DNA from: Phytoactinopolyspora halotolerans
GTDB taxonomy: Bacteria; Actinomycetota; Actinomycetes; Jiangellales; Jiangellaceae
Reading direction: 5' to 3'
DNA: 64,000 nt
Assembly: GCF_010550675.1 (NCBI RefSeq)
Contig: NZ_JAAGOA010000001.1
Location: forward strand, 124,001-188,000
Shown: one piece after another, positions 43,751 to 52,943 of the stretch
Layout of the letters: each line of letters opens with the position of its first letter
Numbering within the stretch: position 1 is the stretch's first letter
Made by a program: the position numbers and the translations under genes
The notes under the pieces: generated by a model
Told to the model about the DNA's origin: nothing
The model's database searches: none
What the model saw: only the letters and a program-made list of their open reading frames with translations

Positions 43751-44719
43751 GTGACCGACACTCGAAACGTCGTCATCATCGGTTCCGGTCCGGCTGGTTA
43801 CACCGCCGCCGTGTACGCGGCTCGCGCTCGTCTCGAACCTGTCCTGATCGAGGGTGAGGTCAGCTGGGGTGGTGCGTTGATGAACACCACCGAAGTCGAG
43901 AACTACCCGGGTTTCCGGAACGGCATCATGGGCCCCGAACTGATGGAGGAGATGCGGGCCCAGGCCGAGCGGTTCGGTTCGGAGATCGTCACCCGAGACG
44001 CCGTCCACGTGGACCTCTCCGGTCCGGTCAAGGTCGTCAAGGACAGCGAAGGCAACGAGTATCGCGCGCATGCCGTGATCCTCGCCATGGGCTCCGGCTA
44101 CCGTGAGCTGGGCTTGGAGAACGAGAAGCGGCTCTCCGGCCACGGAGTGTCATGGTGTGCCACCTGCGACGGGTTCTTCTTCCGCGACCAGGAGATCGCC
44201 GTCGTCGGCGGCGGTGACTCGGCGGTCGAGGAGGCCACCTTCCTGACCAGGTTCGCCAGCAAGGTCTACCTGATCCACCGCCGTGACCAGCTCCGCGCGT
44301 CGAAGGTGATGCAGGAGCGCGCGTTCGCCGACGAGAAGATCGAGTTCGTCTGGAACACCGAGGTGGCCGACGTCCTCGGCGAGGAGAATGTCACCGGGTT
44401 GCGGCTGCGGGACACGAACACCGGCGAGGAACGGAAGCTGGACGTCTCCGGCCTGTTCGTGGCGATCGGTCACGATCCCCGCTCGGAGCTGGTCAAGGGC
44501 CAGATCGACCTGGACGACGCCGGGTACGTCAAGGTCGAGGCACCCACCACGCGCACGAACGTGACCGGCGTCTTCGCAGCAGGCGACTTGGTCGATCACA
44601 TCTACCGGCAGGCGATCACCGCTGCCGGCACCGGTTGCCAGGCCGCGCTCGACGCGGAGCGCTACCTCAGCGAGCTGAAGGCGACCACGGCTCCGCAGAC
44701 CACCGAAACCGTGAGCTGA
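43751..44719 (+). CDS. trxB: Thioredoxin reductase
   Basis: This is a 322-residue NADPH-thioredoxin reductase. The FAD-binding [15 protein letters not shown] is at the N-terminus, the redox-active CATCDG lies near residue 136, the NADPH motif is [13 protein letters not shown], and the C-terminal FAD segment is [23 protein letters not shown]. It reduces the thioredoxin encoded 64 bases downstream. The start is GTG 43751. Confidence 0.96.
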   Translation: MTDTRNVVIIGSGPAGYTAAVYAARARLEPVLIEGEVSWGGALMNTTEVENYPGFRNGIMGPELMEEMRAQAERFGSEIVTRDAVHVDLSGPVKVVKDSEGNEYRAHAVILAMGSGYRELGLENEKRLSGHGVSWCATCDGFFFRDQEIAVVGGGDSAVEEATFLTRFASKVYLIHRRDQLRASKVMQERAFADEKIEFVWNTEVADVLGEENVTGLRLRDTNTGEERKLDVSGLFVAIGHDPRSELVKGQIDLDDAGYVKVEAPTTRTNVTGVFAAGDLVDHIYRQAITAAGTGCQAALDAERYLSELKATTAPQTTETVS

Positions 44720-44783
44720 ACTCTCCCACGGATGTCCGCCTTCCACACGGGCATACTGCACCAACCACATTGAGGAGTTATCC

Positions 44784-45107
44784 ATGGGCACCATCCAGCA
44801 TGTCACCGATGCTGACTTCGAAGAGAAGGTCCTGAAGAGCGAGAAGCCGGTGCTGGTCGACTTCTGGGCAGAGTGGTGCCGCCCCTGCCAGATGATCGCT
44901 CCGGTTCTCGAGGAGATCGCCAACTCCCAGGACAAGCTCGAGATCGTCAAGCTCAACATCGACGAGAACCCGGCCACTGCCGCGTCGAACCGGGTGACCT
45001 CGATCCCGGCCCTGCACGTCTACTCTGGTGGAGAGGTCGTGAAGCAGATCATCGGCGCCAAGCCGAAGCAGCTTCTGCTGAACGAGCTCGCCGACTACGT
45101 AGGCTAG
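44784..45107 (+). CDS. trxA: Thioredoxin with WCRPC active site
   Basis: This is a 107-residue thioredoxin fold (VLVDFWAEWCRPCQMIAPVLEEIA, then the cis-Pro loop SIPALHVYSGG). The active site reads WCRPC instead of the usual WCGPC, encoded TGC-CGC-CCC-TGC at about 44878-44889. The middle residues set redox potential, so this may be more oxidising than a standard thioredoxin. A clear ribosome site GAGGAG precedes ATG 44784. It is co-transcribed with trxB. Confidence 0.94.
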   Translation: MGTIQHVTDADFEEKVLKSEKPVLVDFWAEWCRPCQMIAPVLEEIANSQDKLEIVKLNIDENPATAASNRVTSIPALHVYSGGEVVKQIIGAKPKQLLLNELADYVG

Positions 45108-45140
45108 AGGTCCGTCGACTCGGACTGACAGGGTGAGGCA

Positions 45141-46277
45141 ATGACAGCAGTCCGCTACCGGTTGGGCGACACCGGGCCAGCGATCTCCGAGATCCGTACC
45201 AAGCTGACGTTGCTTCGGCTACTTGACGACACGGCGCCCGGTCCAGACGTCTTCGACGAAGACGTGGACCGGGCCATCCGTCAGTTCCAGCAAGAGCGCG
45301 GCCTGACCGTCACTGGAGTCGTCGACGCGACGACGTACCGAGTGCTTGACGAGGCACGATGGCGGCTGGGTGATCGACTGCTGTCATATGTCGTCGCCAA
45401 CCCACAGGTGGGTGACGACGTGATGGCACTACAGCGCCGTCTGTGTGAGCTCGGTTTCGACGTCGGACAGGTGGACGGTGTGTTCGGCTCGCGCACCGGC
45501 GATGCGGTACGCGAGCTCCAGCGCAACGTCGGCTTGAACCCGGACGGAACCTGCGGCCCGAGCACGTTCAAGGCGCTGGGCCGGCTCGCCCCGCTGGTCA
45601 CCGGGGGCCGGCCGGACAGCCTGCGCGCGTCGGAGCTGCTGCGTCGGCAGGGCAAACGGCTGCCGGGGAAGGTCGTAGTGATCGACCCCGGCCACGGTGG
45701 ACACGACGTCGGAAACACCGGGTACGGCCTGGAGGAGGCCACGGTCGTCGAGGACCTGGCGGCCCGGATCGAAGGTCGGCTGGCAGCCACCGGTGTGGAG
45801 GCCTATCTGACCCGCGGCCCCGGTTCCGACGTCGAGCTAGACGAACGCGGCCGCGCGAAGTTCGCCAACGAGACGGGGGCCAACCTCATGGTCTCCCTGC
45901 ACGTCGACGCACACCCGAATCCAGAAGCGTCCGGTGTGGCGACGTTCTACTACGGCGGTGATCGCCCGGGTACGACGAGTGCCATCGGAGAGCAGTTCGC
46001 CGGTCTGATCCAGCGCGAGATCGTGGCCCGTACCGACCTGGTGGACTGCCGCACCCATGCGAAAACGTGGGACCTGCTCCGTCACACCACGATGGCGGCC
46101 GTGCGGGTGGAACTCGGATACATCACGAACGAGCGGGACGCCGCCAGACTGTCGGATCCGGAGTTCCGTGACGTCATCGCCGAGGCCATCGTCGTGGCGG
46201 TACAACGGGTCTACCTGCCGTCGGGCGAGGATGCTCCGACGGGTGTGCTTCATCTTCGGGATCTCGCCCAGGCGTAG
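45141..46277 (+). CDS. cwlM: CwlM-like N-acetylmuramoyl-L-alanine amidase family protein
   Basis: This is a 378-residue protein with two peptidoglycan-binding repeats (about residues 8-70 and 87-150) and an Amidase_3 domain from about 178. Zinc-ligand and catalytic positions look intact: DPGHGGHD, Glu in LEEATVV, SLHVDAH, and VRVELGYITN. There is no signal peptide. In mycobacteria the orthologue beside trxC is cytoplasmic and, when phosphorylated by PknB, activates MurA instead of cutting wall. Whether this copy is a lytic enzyme or a regulator cannot be read from sequence. ATG 45141 has a GGGTGAGG site. Confidence 0.88.
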   Translation: MTAVRYRLGDTGPAISEIRTKLTLLRLLDDTAPGPDVFDEDVDRAIRQFQQERGLTVTGVVDATTYRVLDEARWRLGDRLLSYVVANPQVGDDVMALQRRLCELGFDVGQVDGVFGSRTGDAVRELQRNVGLNPDGTCGPSTFKALGRLAPLVTGGRPDSLRASELLRRQGKRLPGKVVVIDPGHGGHDVGNTGYGLEEATVVEDLAARIEGRLAATGVEAYLTRGPGSDVELDERGRAKFANETGANLMVSLHVDAHPNPEASGVATFYYGGDRPGTTSAIGEQFAGLIQREIVARTDLVDCRTHAKTWDLLRHTTMAAVRVELGYITNERDAARLSDPEFRDVIAEAIVVAVQRVYLPSGEDAPTGVLHLRDLAQA

Positions 46278-47071
46278 TGCGCCGGCTCCCTGCGCTGCCT
46301 CGTTCGGGTTGCGGGGTCCTCCACACGTGCCGTCATACGAGCCCCACTGTGCGCTGTGCCGACAGACGCGGCTGGTGACGTTGGGTGGGCTGGGCAACTC
46401 TTCTCCCTCTCACGCGGTCGGCGGGCGGCTTCCGTGACTGGTGACGTCAACCTGCCGCCGACCGAAGATCGGTCGAAGAGTTCCCCAGCCCGTCTGCGAC
46501 CCCGGTTCGGTCTCGGCTGGGCCAAGCCATCGGGTCGTGTGAACGGTCGTGCGGGGATCAACCGGTCTCGGGTGCCGTGAGTCGCGTCGTGGGGATTTGA
46601 GCCGCTGACGGCGGCAGAAGGCAGCACGGCTCGTGGCACGACTCGCCTGATGGCACTCTGAGCGGTCTGGATGCACACGGCAGGTCACACGGGCCAGGGC
46701 CCGGCGGCTGGTTCTCACACGGCACGGTTGAGGTTCTGGCGGTCGGATTCGATACAGCTGGTGAACGACATGATGTTGAACAGGCGTTCGTCGCGGTTGG
46801 GCAGAGGGTGATCGGTCTTCCTCGGCAAACCGGTGTCGGTGACGGAGACCAAGCCCGTGCCCGGCTAGGGCCGCCGGACTACTGAGGCGGCCTGGTCACG
46901 TGAAACGCGCCGGCAAGCCGCAGGGAACGGACATGCAGTGGCGTCTCAGGATGCGGGTATTCGGGGGTGGCGGGGTGCGAAACCGAGCGTTATAGGGCAT
47001 CGTTAGAGGTTGGCTGACCTGTATCCGGACGGTCCGGGTACGCCGATGATCCAAGAAGGTGGAGGTGTGAC
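46278..47071. other. 794-base gap after cwlM with a long palindrome and a degenerate parS
   Basis: No full gene is seen. A 105-base imperfect palindrome spans 46387-46491; outer arms GGGCTGGGCAACTCTTC and GAAGAGTTCCCCAGCCC pair at 16 of 17 positions, and inner CGGTCGGCGG pairs with CCGCCGACCG. A degenerate parS-like TCACGTGAAAC is at 46896-46906. A short codon-biased frame lies at 46715-46852 on the minus strand (separate entry). The last about 60 bases hold the ribosome site of the aminotransferase. Confidence 0.55.
46715..46852 (-). pseudogene. Short protein-like reading frame, possible remnant gene
   Basis: A 45-residue frame from TTG 46852 to TGA 46715 reads LVSVTDTGLPRKTDHPLPNR, continues with DERLFNIMSFTSCIESDRQN and ends LNRAV. 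Its third codon positions are mostly G or C and its residue mix is that of an ordinary folded protein, unlike the Arg-rich spurious frames around it. A TAG stop lies six bases before the most upstream usable codon, there is no ribosome site, and no family is recognised. It looks like the 3' end of a decayed gene, or a very small gene. Confidence 0.3.
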
Positions 47072-48412
47072 ATGGGGCAGTATCCCGACGCTCAACGGAG
47101 GAATACTGCTGCAGCAGTCTCCTCTACCGGTTCAAAGCTTGACTCGTATGTCGACCGATATGCCACGCGTACGCATGGGATGACGGCTTCGGAGGTCCGC
47201 TCACTCTTCGCCGTCGCCTCCCGCCCCGAGGTGGTCTCGCTCGCCGGCGGCATGCCGAACATCTCCGGTTTGCCGCTGGATGTGGTGGGTTCGCTGTTGA
47301 GCGAACTGATCGAGAAGCGGGGCACGACGGCGCTGCAGTACGGCTCCGGGCAAGGCGATCCTCAGCTGCGCGAACAGATCTGCGACGTGATGCGGCCGGT
47401 CGGTGTCCACGGCCACCCGGACGACGTGACCGTGACGGTCGGATCTCAGCAGGCGCTGGACCTCATCACCCGCATCTTCATCGACCCGGGCGACGTGATC
47501 CTGGCCGAGGCTCCTTCGTATGTCGGCGCTCTGAGTACGTTCCGCTCATACCAGGCCGACGTTGTACACGTAGAGATGGACGACGACGGGCTCGTCCCGG
47601 AGCGGGTACGCCAGGCCATCGCCACCGTGCAGGCGAGCGGACGGACGATCAAGTTCCTCTACACCATCCCGAACTACCACAATCCGGCCGGTGTCACGTT
47701 GACCGCACAGCGGCGACAGGAGATTCTGGGCATCTGCCAGGATGCGGGTGTGCTGATCGTGGAGGACGATCCGTACGGGCTGCTCGGCTTCGACGGCGAT
47801 GTACCCAGGGCCATGCGGGCCGACGACCCGGAGGGTGTCATCTACCTCGGTTCGTTCTCGAAGACCTTCGCACCTGGTTTCCGGGTCGGCTGGACGCTCG
47901 CTCCGCACGCTGTTCGGGAGAAGCTGGTGCTCGCCGCGGAGAGCAGCGTCCTGTGCCCCCCTGCCTTCTCTCAGCTCGCGGTCTCGGAGTACTTGTCCGG
48001 CCACGACTGGAGAGGCCAGGTCAAGGCGTTCCGCGAGCTCTACCGAGAGCGGTGCGATGCCATGCTCGGTGCGCTCGATGATCTGATGCCCGCAGGTGCT
48101 CACTGGACACGTCCGCGCGGCGGATTCTACGTGTGGCTCACCTTGCCGGCCGGCCTGGACACGAAGGCCATGCTGCCGCGCGCGGTCACCAACCGGGTGG
48201 CATACGTACCCGGCACCGCCTTCTATGCGGACGGTTTCGGAAGCCGTTCGATGCGACTGTCGTTCTGTTACCCCACTCCAGACAGGATCCGTGAGGGTGT
48301 GCGACGGCTGGCACAGGTGATCGAGCAGGAGATGGAGCTCCGCGCAGCGTTCGGTGCCGCCGGGGCGTCGCAACGTCCCGGGCTCGATGCGCCTGCTCCC
48401 GACCAGGCCTGA
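47072..48412 (+). CDS. PLP-dependent aminotransferase, class I/II (MocR/2-aminoadipate type)
   Basis: This is a 446-residue fold-type I aminotransferase. Motifs: VSLAGGMPNISGLPLD at the substrate lid, YGSGQGDPQLREQI, VTVGSQQALDLI, IPNYHNPAGVTL (Asn and Tyr contacts to PLP), and GSFSKTFAPGFRVGW with the Schiff-base Lys. There is no N-terminal GntR domain. Such genes sit near parAB in streptomycetes too; the substrate is unknown (2-aminoadipate/kynurenine aminotransferase-like). The start ATG 47072 has GGAGG upstream. Confidence 0.87.
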   Translation: MGQYPDAQRRNTAAAVSSTGSKLDSYVDRYATRTHGMTASEVRSLFAVASRPEVVSLAGGMPNISGLPLDVVGSLLSELIEKRGTTALQYGSGQGDPQLREQICDVMRPVGVHGHPDDVTVTVGSQQALDLITRIFIDPGDVILAEAPSYVGALSTFRSYQADVVHVEMDDDGLVPERVRQAIATVQASGRTIKFLYTIPNYHNPAGVTLTAQRRQEILGICQDAGVLIVEDDPYGLLGFDGDVPRAMRADDPEGVIYLGSFSKTFAPGFRVGWTLAPHAVREKLVLAAESSVLCPPAFSQLAVSEYLSGHDWRGQVKAFRELYRERCDAMLGALDDLMPAGAHWTRPRGGFYVWLTLPAGLDTKAMLPRAVTNRVAYVPGTAFYADGFGSRSMRLSFCYPTPDRIREGVRRLAQVIEQEMELRAAFGAAGASQRPGLDAPAPDQA

Positions 48413-48484
48413 TCCCCGGGCCGGGCTGTCAGGGGCACACAGGGCGGTCATGTCGTGAATGTTCCAGGTAAGGAAGGCGTCCGG

Positions 48485-49444
48485 ATGAGTGATCTCGGTC
48501 ATGTTCTGGTACTCGCAGGGGGACTCTCGCATGAGCGTGACGTCTCGCTGAGGTCCGGACGTCGTGTCGCCGAATCGCTTCGCGAGGTCGGCGTCGACGT
48601 GTCCCAGCGGGATGCCGACGCCGACCTGATCGTTACGCTACGGAACGACCCACCCGCGGCCGTCTTCCCGCTCCTACACGGCGTCCAAGGTGAGGACGGT
48701 GCGATCCAGCAGATCCTTACCCTGCTGGACCTGCCGTACGTGGGATCACCTGCGGGCAGCTGCCGGCAGACCTTCGACAAGCCGATCTCCAAGGGTCTGC
48801 TCGAAAAGGCCGGGCTCAACACGCCGCCCGGTGTGGTGCTCTCCCAGTCCACGTTTCGTGAGCTGGGCGCGGCCGCCCTGCTCGACGCACTCGTCGGCCG
48901 CATCGGACTGCCCCTGGTGGTCAAGCCGTCCCGGGGCGGCTCGGCCCTGGGCTCGTCCTTGGTCAACGACGCCGCCGATCTTCCATCTGCTATGGTCGAG
49001 TGCTTTGCCTATGGTGACTCGGCCATGATCGAACGTAAGATCGAAGGTTCTGAGGTATCCGTCTCCGTGGTGGACACTGGAGACGGGCCGGTAGCGCTGC
49101 CTGCAGTGGAGATCGTGGCGGAGTCCGGCACCTATGACTACCACGCTCGCTACACCGCGGGCACCACCGAGTATTTCGTGCCAGCTCGGCTTCCCTCGGC
49201 AGTCGCTGACGACGTCGCACAGGCGGCTGTGCGTGCACATCGAACGCTCGGGCTCAGGGACGTCTCGCGTACCGACATGATCGTGGACAGTAGCGGCACG
49301 CCATGGCTGCTCGATGTGAATGTCGCTCCGGGTATGACGGAGACCTCGCTGCTACCTCAGTCGGTGCGTGCAGCCGGTATAGGCCTAGGCGAGCTCGCGC
49401 GCGATCTGCTGGCGGCCGCGGTGAAACGGCACGCGGAAGCCTAG
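48485..49444 (+). CDS. D-alanine-D-alanine ligase-like ATP-grasp protein
   Basis: This 319-residue ATP-grasp enzyme is slightly shorter than typical Ddl (about 350-370). Motifs: LAGGLSHERDVSLRSGRR (N-domain), FPLLHGVQGEDGAIQ (HGxxGEDG loop), LPLVVKPSRGGSALGSSLV (ATP Lys), and DMIVDSSGTPWLLDVNVAPGMTETSLLP, where DVN replaces the usual EVNTxPG metal motif but keeps the Asn. It may be a second D-Ala-D-Ala or D-Ala-D-X ligase, or a related dipeptide ligase. ATG 48485 is chosen over 48455 because AGGAAGG precedes it. Confidence 0.8.
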   Translation: MSDLGHVLVLAGGLSHERDVSLRSGRRVAESLREVGVDVSQRDADADLIVTLRNDPPAAVFPLLHGVQGEDGAIQQILTLLDLPYVGSPAGSCRQTFDKPISKGLLEKAGLNTPPGVVLSQSTFRELGAAALLDALVGRIGLPLVVKPSRGGSALGSSLVNDAADLPSAMVECFAYGDSAMIERKIEGSEVSVSVVDTGDGPVALPAVEIVAESGTYDYHARYTAGTTEYFVPARLPSAVADDVAQAAVRAHRTLGLRDVSRTDMIVDSSGTPWLLDVNVAPGMTETSLLPQSVRAAGIGLGELARDLLAAAVKRHAEA

Positions 49445-50067
49445 ATACAACGCGTCGCCCGGATAGCTGGCCACGCTGAACCAGCATGCGCCGAGGTCCA
49501 CTGGGCGAGCAGGTTCATTGAGCGAGCGTCTGAGCGTGTTCGACTCTGCGTAGGCCACTGTCCGGATTAGCCTCCTGGTCACCTCAAAGGGGGCCCACCT
49601 GTCCGACTACCGGTGCTGTTCTCCGGCGGCATGTGCTGGGATCAGTGGCGTGTCCTGCCGCTCGACTTTCCGCCTGCTGTTCGGGTTGATGTCCCGACTT
49701 CGGCGATGAGGCGGGACGTTATCCCGCCTGTGGGCCGCGGTTGACGCCAGCCAACCTGTGGGCTCCAGTCGGTGGCCCCGTCCAACGGCTCCTTCGGGCC
49801 CGTGCTGGACTGTCGCGGCCTTCCGTATCACCAGCGGCGGCCGCAACGGTCCATCGCTGTCCTGGCTGGGTTCCTGTTTCTCGAATCCCATGATCGGTCG
49901 GGCGTGGTTCTGGCACACAGCGGCTCGATCGGGAGTTTCCGGCGTTGCCGCGGTAGTCGCCCCGGGTGTGATCGGGCCTGCCGGAGGGAGTGGCTGACGG
50001 TGCACGGTGCGATTCCGTGGTGCGAGATCCCGTTTCACGTGAAACCGGCGCGGATTCCGGTGACGGC
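49445..50067. other. 623-base gap between the ligase gene and parB
   Basis: It contains the parS site at 50032-50045. On the minus strand a 65-codon frame (GTG 49582 to 49385, partly antisense to the ligase gene) reads VTRRLIRTVAYAESN and later FSVASYPGDALYLGFRVPF. Its residue mix is protein-like but it has no recognised family. Longer frames elsewhere in the gap have spurious-looking composition. It could be the remnant of a gene lost between parB and the ligase. Confidence 0.4.
50032..50045. promoter_or_regulatory. parS centromere site 1
   Basis: GTTTCACGTGAAAC is a perfect 14-bp palindrome identical to the actinobacterial parS core. It lies 22 bases beyond the parB stop codon. ParB loads here, spreads and recruits ParA and SMC. 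Confidence 0.95.
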
Positions 50068-51105
50068 TCAGTCGCCCGGCCTCATGCCGGGGTCGATTGT
50101 CGTCACGATACGTTCCAGGTCGTCAATACTGGCGAACTCGATGGTGACCTTACCCTTGCTACGGCCCAGATCGACCTTCACCCGTGTATCGAGCCGCTCC
50201 GACAGTGCGCTTGCGATGTCATTGAGTCTCGGCGCCACCGGCTTCTGATTGCGCTTCTTCCGTCGCTGCGCCGATTCGCCGTCGCCGTCACCAATGGCGA
50301 CGATCTCTTCGACACTCCGCACACTGAGGCCTTCCGCCACGATCCGTTGTGCGAGCCGCTCCTGCGCGGCACCATCTTCTAGCCCGAGTAGCGCACGCGC
50401 GTGACCGGCCGACAGGATGCCGGCTGCCACCCGACGCTGCACCAGTGGCGGTAGCTTCAATAGGCGCAGCGTATTGGAGATCTGCGGGCGGCTACGTCCG
50501 ATGCGGTCCGCGAGCTCATCATGAGTGCACGAGAAGTCATCCAACAGTTGCTGATAGGCCGCTGCCTCTTCCAACGGGTTGAGCTGGCTTCGATGCAGAT
50601 TCTCCAGCAGCGCATCTCGGAGCATCTCGTCGTCGGACGTCGACCGCACGATCGCGGGGATCGTTTCGAGGCCCACGCTCTGCGACGCCCGCCACCGTCG
50701 CTCGCCCATGACGAGTTCGTAGCGTTCGTCACCGAGATGTCGCACCACGATCGGCTGCAGCAGCCCGATCTCTTTGATCGAGTACGCCAGCTCATCCAAG
50801 GCCTCTTGCTCGAACTCCTGCCGAGGCTGCCGGGGGTTGGGCGTGATTGCATCAACCGGGACTTCGGCGAAAGTCGCACCCTCGACCGGCACCAGGTCAT
50901 CGGGCCCGCTGGCCGCCGCCGCTTCCTCGGTTTCACGTGAAACACGCCCACCCGCAGGTGCCGATCCCCCGTTTCCCCAGGCCGCGACGGTCGAATCTGC
51001 GACGAAGGCTTCGGTCGCAGATGGCGTGCCCGGCCCTTCGTCCGCAGGTGCCGTCGGAATCAGGGCCCCGAGGCCGCGCCCCAGACCTCGCCGTCGTTCG
51101 CTCAT
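50068..51105 (-). CDS. parB: Chromosome partition protein ParB
   Basis: This is a 345-residue ParB CTPase. The N-terminal [17 protein letters not shown] matches the ParA-contact region. The CTP-binding/N-terminal domain has [30 protein letters not shown] and GERRWRAS, then [14 protein letters not shown]. The HTH ([26 protein letters not shown]) binds parS, and the C-terminal dimer domain follows a basic linker. A perfect parS lies inside its own coding sequence (50930-50943). ATG 51105 overlaps the parA stop by four bases. Confidence 0.96.
   Translation of the reverse strand: MSERRRGLGRGLGALIPTAPADEGPGTPSATEAFVADSTVAAWGNGGSAPAGGRVSRETEEAAAASGPDDLVPVEGATFAEVPVDAITPNPRQPRQEFEQEALDELAYSIKEIGLLQPIVVRHLGDERYELVMGERRWRASQSVGLETIPAIVRSTSDDEMLRDALLENLHRSQLNPLEEAAAYQQLLDDFSCTHDELADRIGRSRPQISNTLRLLKLPPLVQRRVAAGILSAGHARALLGLEDGAAQERLAQRIVAEGLSVRSVEEIVAIGDGDGESAQRRKKRNQKPVAPRLNDIASALSERLDTRVKVDLGRSKGKVTIEFASIDDLERIVTTIDPGMRPGD
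50930..50943. promoter_or_regulatory. parS site 2 inside parB
   Basis: GTTTCACGTGAAAC lies in the parB coding region and encodes part of [10 protein letters not shown]. It is identical to the other two sites. Confidence 0.95.
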
Positions 51106-52235
51106 GCCTGCCCTTCGTCCCCCGTCGATTGGATACCCACACCACGATTGGCGATCTCGCGCGCCGCCTCCAGGTACGAGAGCGCACCACTCGAAGCCGG
51201 GTCGTACGTCATCACCGTCTGACCGTAGCTCGGAGCCTCACTGATCCGGACCGATCGCGGAACCGCAGTGCTCAGTACAGTATCCCCGAAGTATCGCCGG
51301 ACCTCGTCAGCGACCTGTGATGCCAGCCTGGTACGTCCGTCGTACATCGTCAGCGCGATGGTGGAGACGGCCAGCTCTGGATTCAGATGCGCCCGCACCA
51401 GGTCGATGTTCTTGAGTAGCTGGCTCAGCCCTTCAAGTGCGTAGTACTCGCACTGGATCGGAATCAGCACCTCATTGCCGCCCACGAGGGCGTTCACCGT
51501 CAGCAATCCCAGCGACGGAGGGCAATCGATGAACACATAATCATAGTTGCCGGGTTCGTTCTTCACGTGATCCTCGAGAGCGCGCCGCAATCTCGCTTCG
51601 CGGCTCTCCAACGACACAAGTTCGATCTCCGAGCCCGCCAGGTCGATGGTGGCCGGTATACACCAGAGATTCTCGAAGCCCTCGACCTGCTGCACCACGT
51701 CGGCCATCGGCATGCCTTCGATCAGCACGTCGTAGACGCTCGGAATCTCCGCGTGATGATCCACTCCCAGAGCCGTCGACGCATTACCCTGCGGGTCCAG
51801 ATCGATGACGAGCACCTTAAGGCCCCCCATCGCCATCGCCGCGGCCAGATTCACAGCCGTCGTCGTCTTCCCGACGCCGCCCTTCTGGTTCGCGACCACC
51901 AGTATTCTCGGCGAATCCGGCTTCGGCATCGGCATGCGGCTCTTACCGGCGGCGACGAGCGCAGCCGCCGCCTGTTGAGCGATGGGAGTGTCATTGCCGG
52001 CGAACGCGTTCGCCGGCTCTCCATCACTCAGGTCGATCGACGGCCGCTCGTCAATCGACGCACCAAACCGGGTGTTCAGATCCTCAGTGTTCACCGATTC
52101 ATCCTTCGGAGGTCGTGCCGACTCTGGATCTTCCGGTGTCCTGTTCTGCACAAGCCACCCCACTGGTCCGTCCCCCGGCCCTGGCGCCGGCCGTTCGATC
52201 TGTGGCCAACCAAGGCTACGCACCACGGAACACAT
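51102..52235 (-). CDS. parA: Chromosome partition ATPase ParA
   Basis: This is a 377-residue Walker-type ATPase. The deviant Walker A is [20 protein letters not shown], with [34 protein letters not shown] (Walker B) and [17 protein letters not shown]. The first about 100 residues are an actinobacterial-type disordered extension. ATG 52235 is the longest start. GTG 52094, with GAAGGA upstream, would give a 330-residue form and is a realistic alternative. It forms an operon with rsmG upstream and parB downstream. Confidence 0.95.
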   Translation of the reverse strand: MCSVVRSLGWPQIERPAPGPGDGPVGWLVQNRTPEDPESARPPKDESVNTEDLNTRFGASIDERPSIDLSDGEPANAFAGNDTPIAQQAAAALVAAGKSRMPMPKPDSPRILVVANQKGGVGKTTTAVNLAAAMAMGGLKVLVIDLDPQGNASTALGVDHHAEIPSVYDVLIEGMPMADVVQQVEGFENLWCIPATIDLAGSEIELVSLESREARLRRALEDHVKNEPGNYDYVFIDCPPSLGLLTVNALVGGNEVLIPIQCEYYALEGLSQLLKNIDLVRAHLNPELAVSTIALTMYDGRTRLASQVADEVRRYFGDTVLSTAVPRSVRISEAPSYGQTVMTYDPASSGALSYLEAAREIANRGVGIQSTGDEGQA

Positions 52236-52270
52236 ACTCTCAGGGCGTCCTTCCCGACAGTTCCGCTACC

Positions 52271-52915
52271 CTATGGGCCGCTCCGACCGTCGTTCATCAC
52301 CACAGCCACAACGGTAGCCGGACTGACTACGTCTCCTCCGACCGATTCCACGGTCCAAGACGACATGCCGTGTCGCCTCAACACCTTGGCTTCGCGTCGA
52401 AGCTCCTCGTACACGGACTCTCCCTTAAGCGCCAACAGTCGCCCGCCGGGCCGGAGGAGTCCCGCACTCCATTCCGCCAACCGTCCCATTTTGGCCACGG
52501 CACGGGCCGTCGTCACGTCGAACGGCACATCCGGCCGGAACTCGCCTCCTCGTCCCCGCACCACGGTGACTCCGGGGAGCCCCAGCCGCTCTACCGTCTC
52601 TTCGAGGAAGTCCACCCGTCGCTGCATCGGCTCAAGAAGCACGACGTCGAGATCCGGGCGCGCGATCGCCAGGGCCACACCAGGCAACCCGGCCCCGGAG
52701 CCGACGTCACACACGCGCTCGCCCTCATCAATGAGGTCACCGACGACGGCACAGTTGAGTACATGTCGTTCCCAGAGGCGGTCCGCTTCCCGCGGCCCCA
52801 CCAACCCTCGTTCGATCCCGGCCGTCCCGAGCCACTCGACATACCGACGGGCTACCTGGAGTCGGGGCCCGAAGACCGTGGCCGCGCCATCCGGCGGCTC
52901 CCATTCGAGTTTCAC
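52271..52915 (-). CDS. rsmG: 16S rRNA (guanine527-N7)-methyltransferase
   Basis: This 214-residue SAM-dependent methyltransferase modifies G527 in the 530 loop; loss gives low-level streptomycin resistance in other bacteria. Motifs: GPREADRLWERHVLNCAVV, the SAM loop VCDVGSGAGLPGVALAIARP, and LLEPMQRRVDFLEE. GTG 52915 is chosen because homologous proteins start there (about 10 residues before VFGPRL). Notably this GTG is the centre of a parS site. The frame is open to GTG 52996, overlapping jag. Confidence 0.9.
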   Translation of the reverse strand: MKLEWEPPDGAATVFGPRLQVARRYVEWLGTAGIERGLVGPREADRLWERHVLNCAVVGDLIDEGERVCDVGSGAGLPGVALAIARPDLDVVLLEPMQRRVDFLEETVERLGLPGVTVVRGRGGEFRPDVPFDVTTARAVAKMGRLAEWSAGLLRPGGRLLALKGESVYEELRREAKVLRRHGMSSWTVESVGGDVVSPATVVAVVMNDGRSGP

Positions 52916-52922
52916 GTGAAAC
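52909..52922. promoter_or_regulatory. parS site 3 overlapping the rsmG start codon
   Basis: GTTTCACGTGAAAC, read on the minus strand, contains the probable GTG start of rsmG (52915-52913) at its centre. ParB binding would therefore sit on the translation start region of rsmG DNA and between jag and rsmG. Confidence 0.95.
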
Positions 52923-52943
52923 CGAGCACGGCTCTTGCCATCA

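Noticed and set aside
49607-50038. 143-codon minus-strand frame in the gap before parB
   Set aside because: It has no ribosome site, low-complexity Pro/Arg/Ala content, and ends over the parS site.
51569-51582. TTCACGTGA core within parA
   Set aside because: Only the central nine bases match parS; the flanks differ on both sides, so it is likely coding coincidence.
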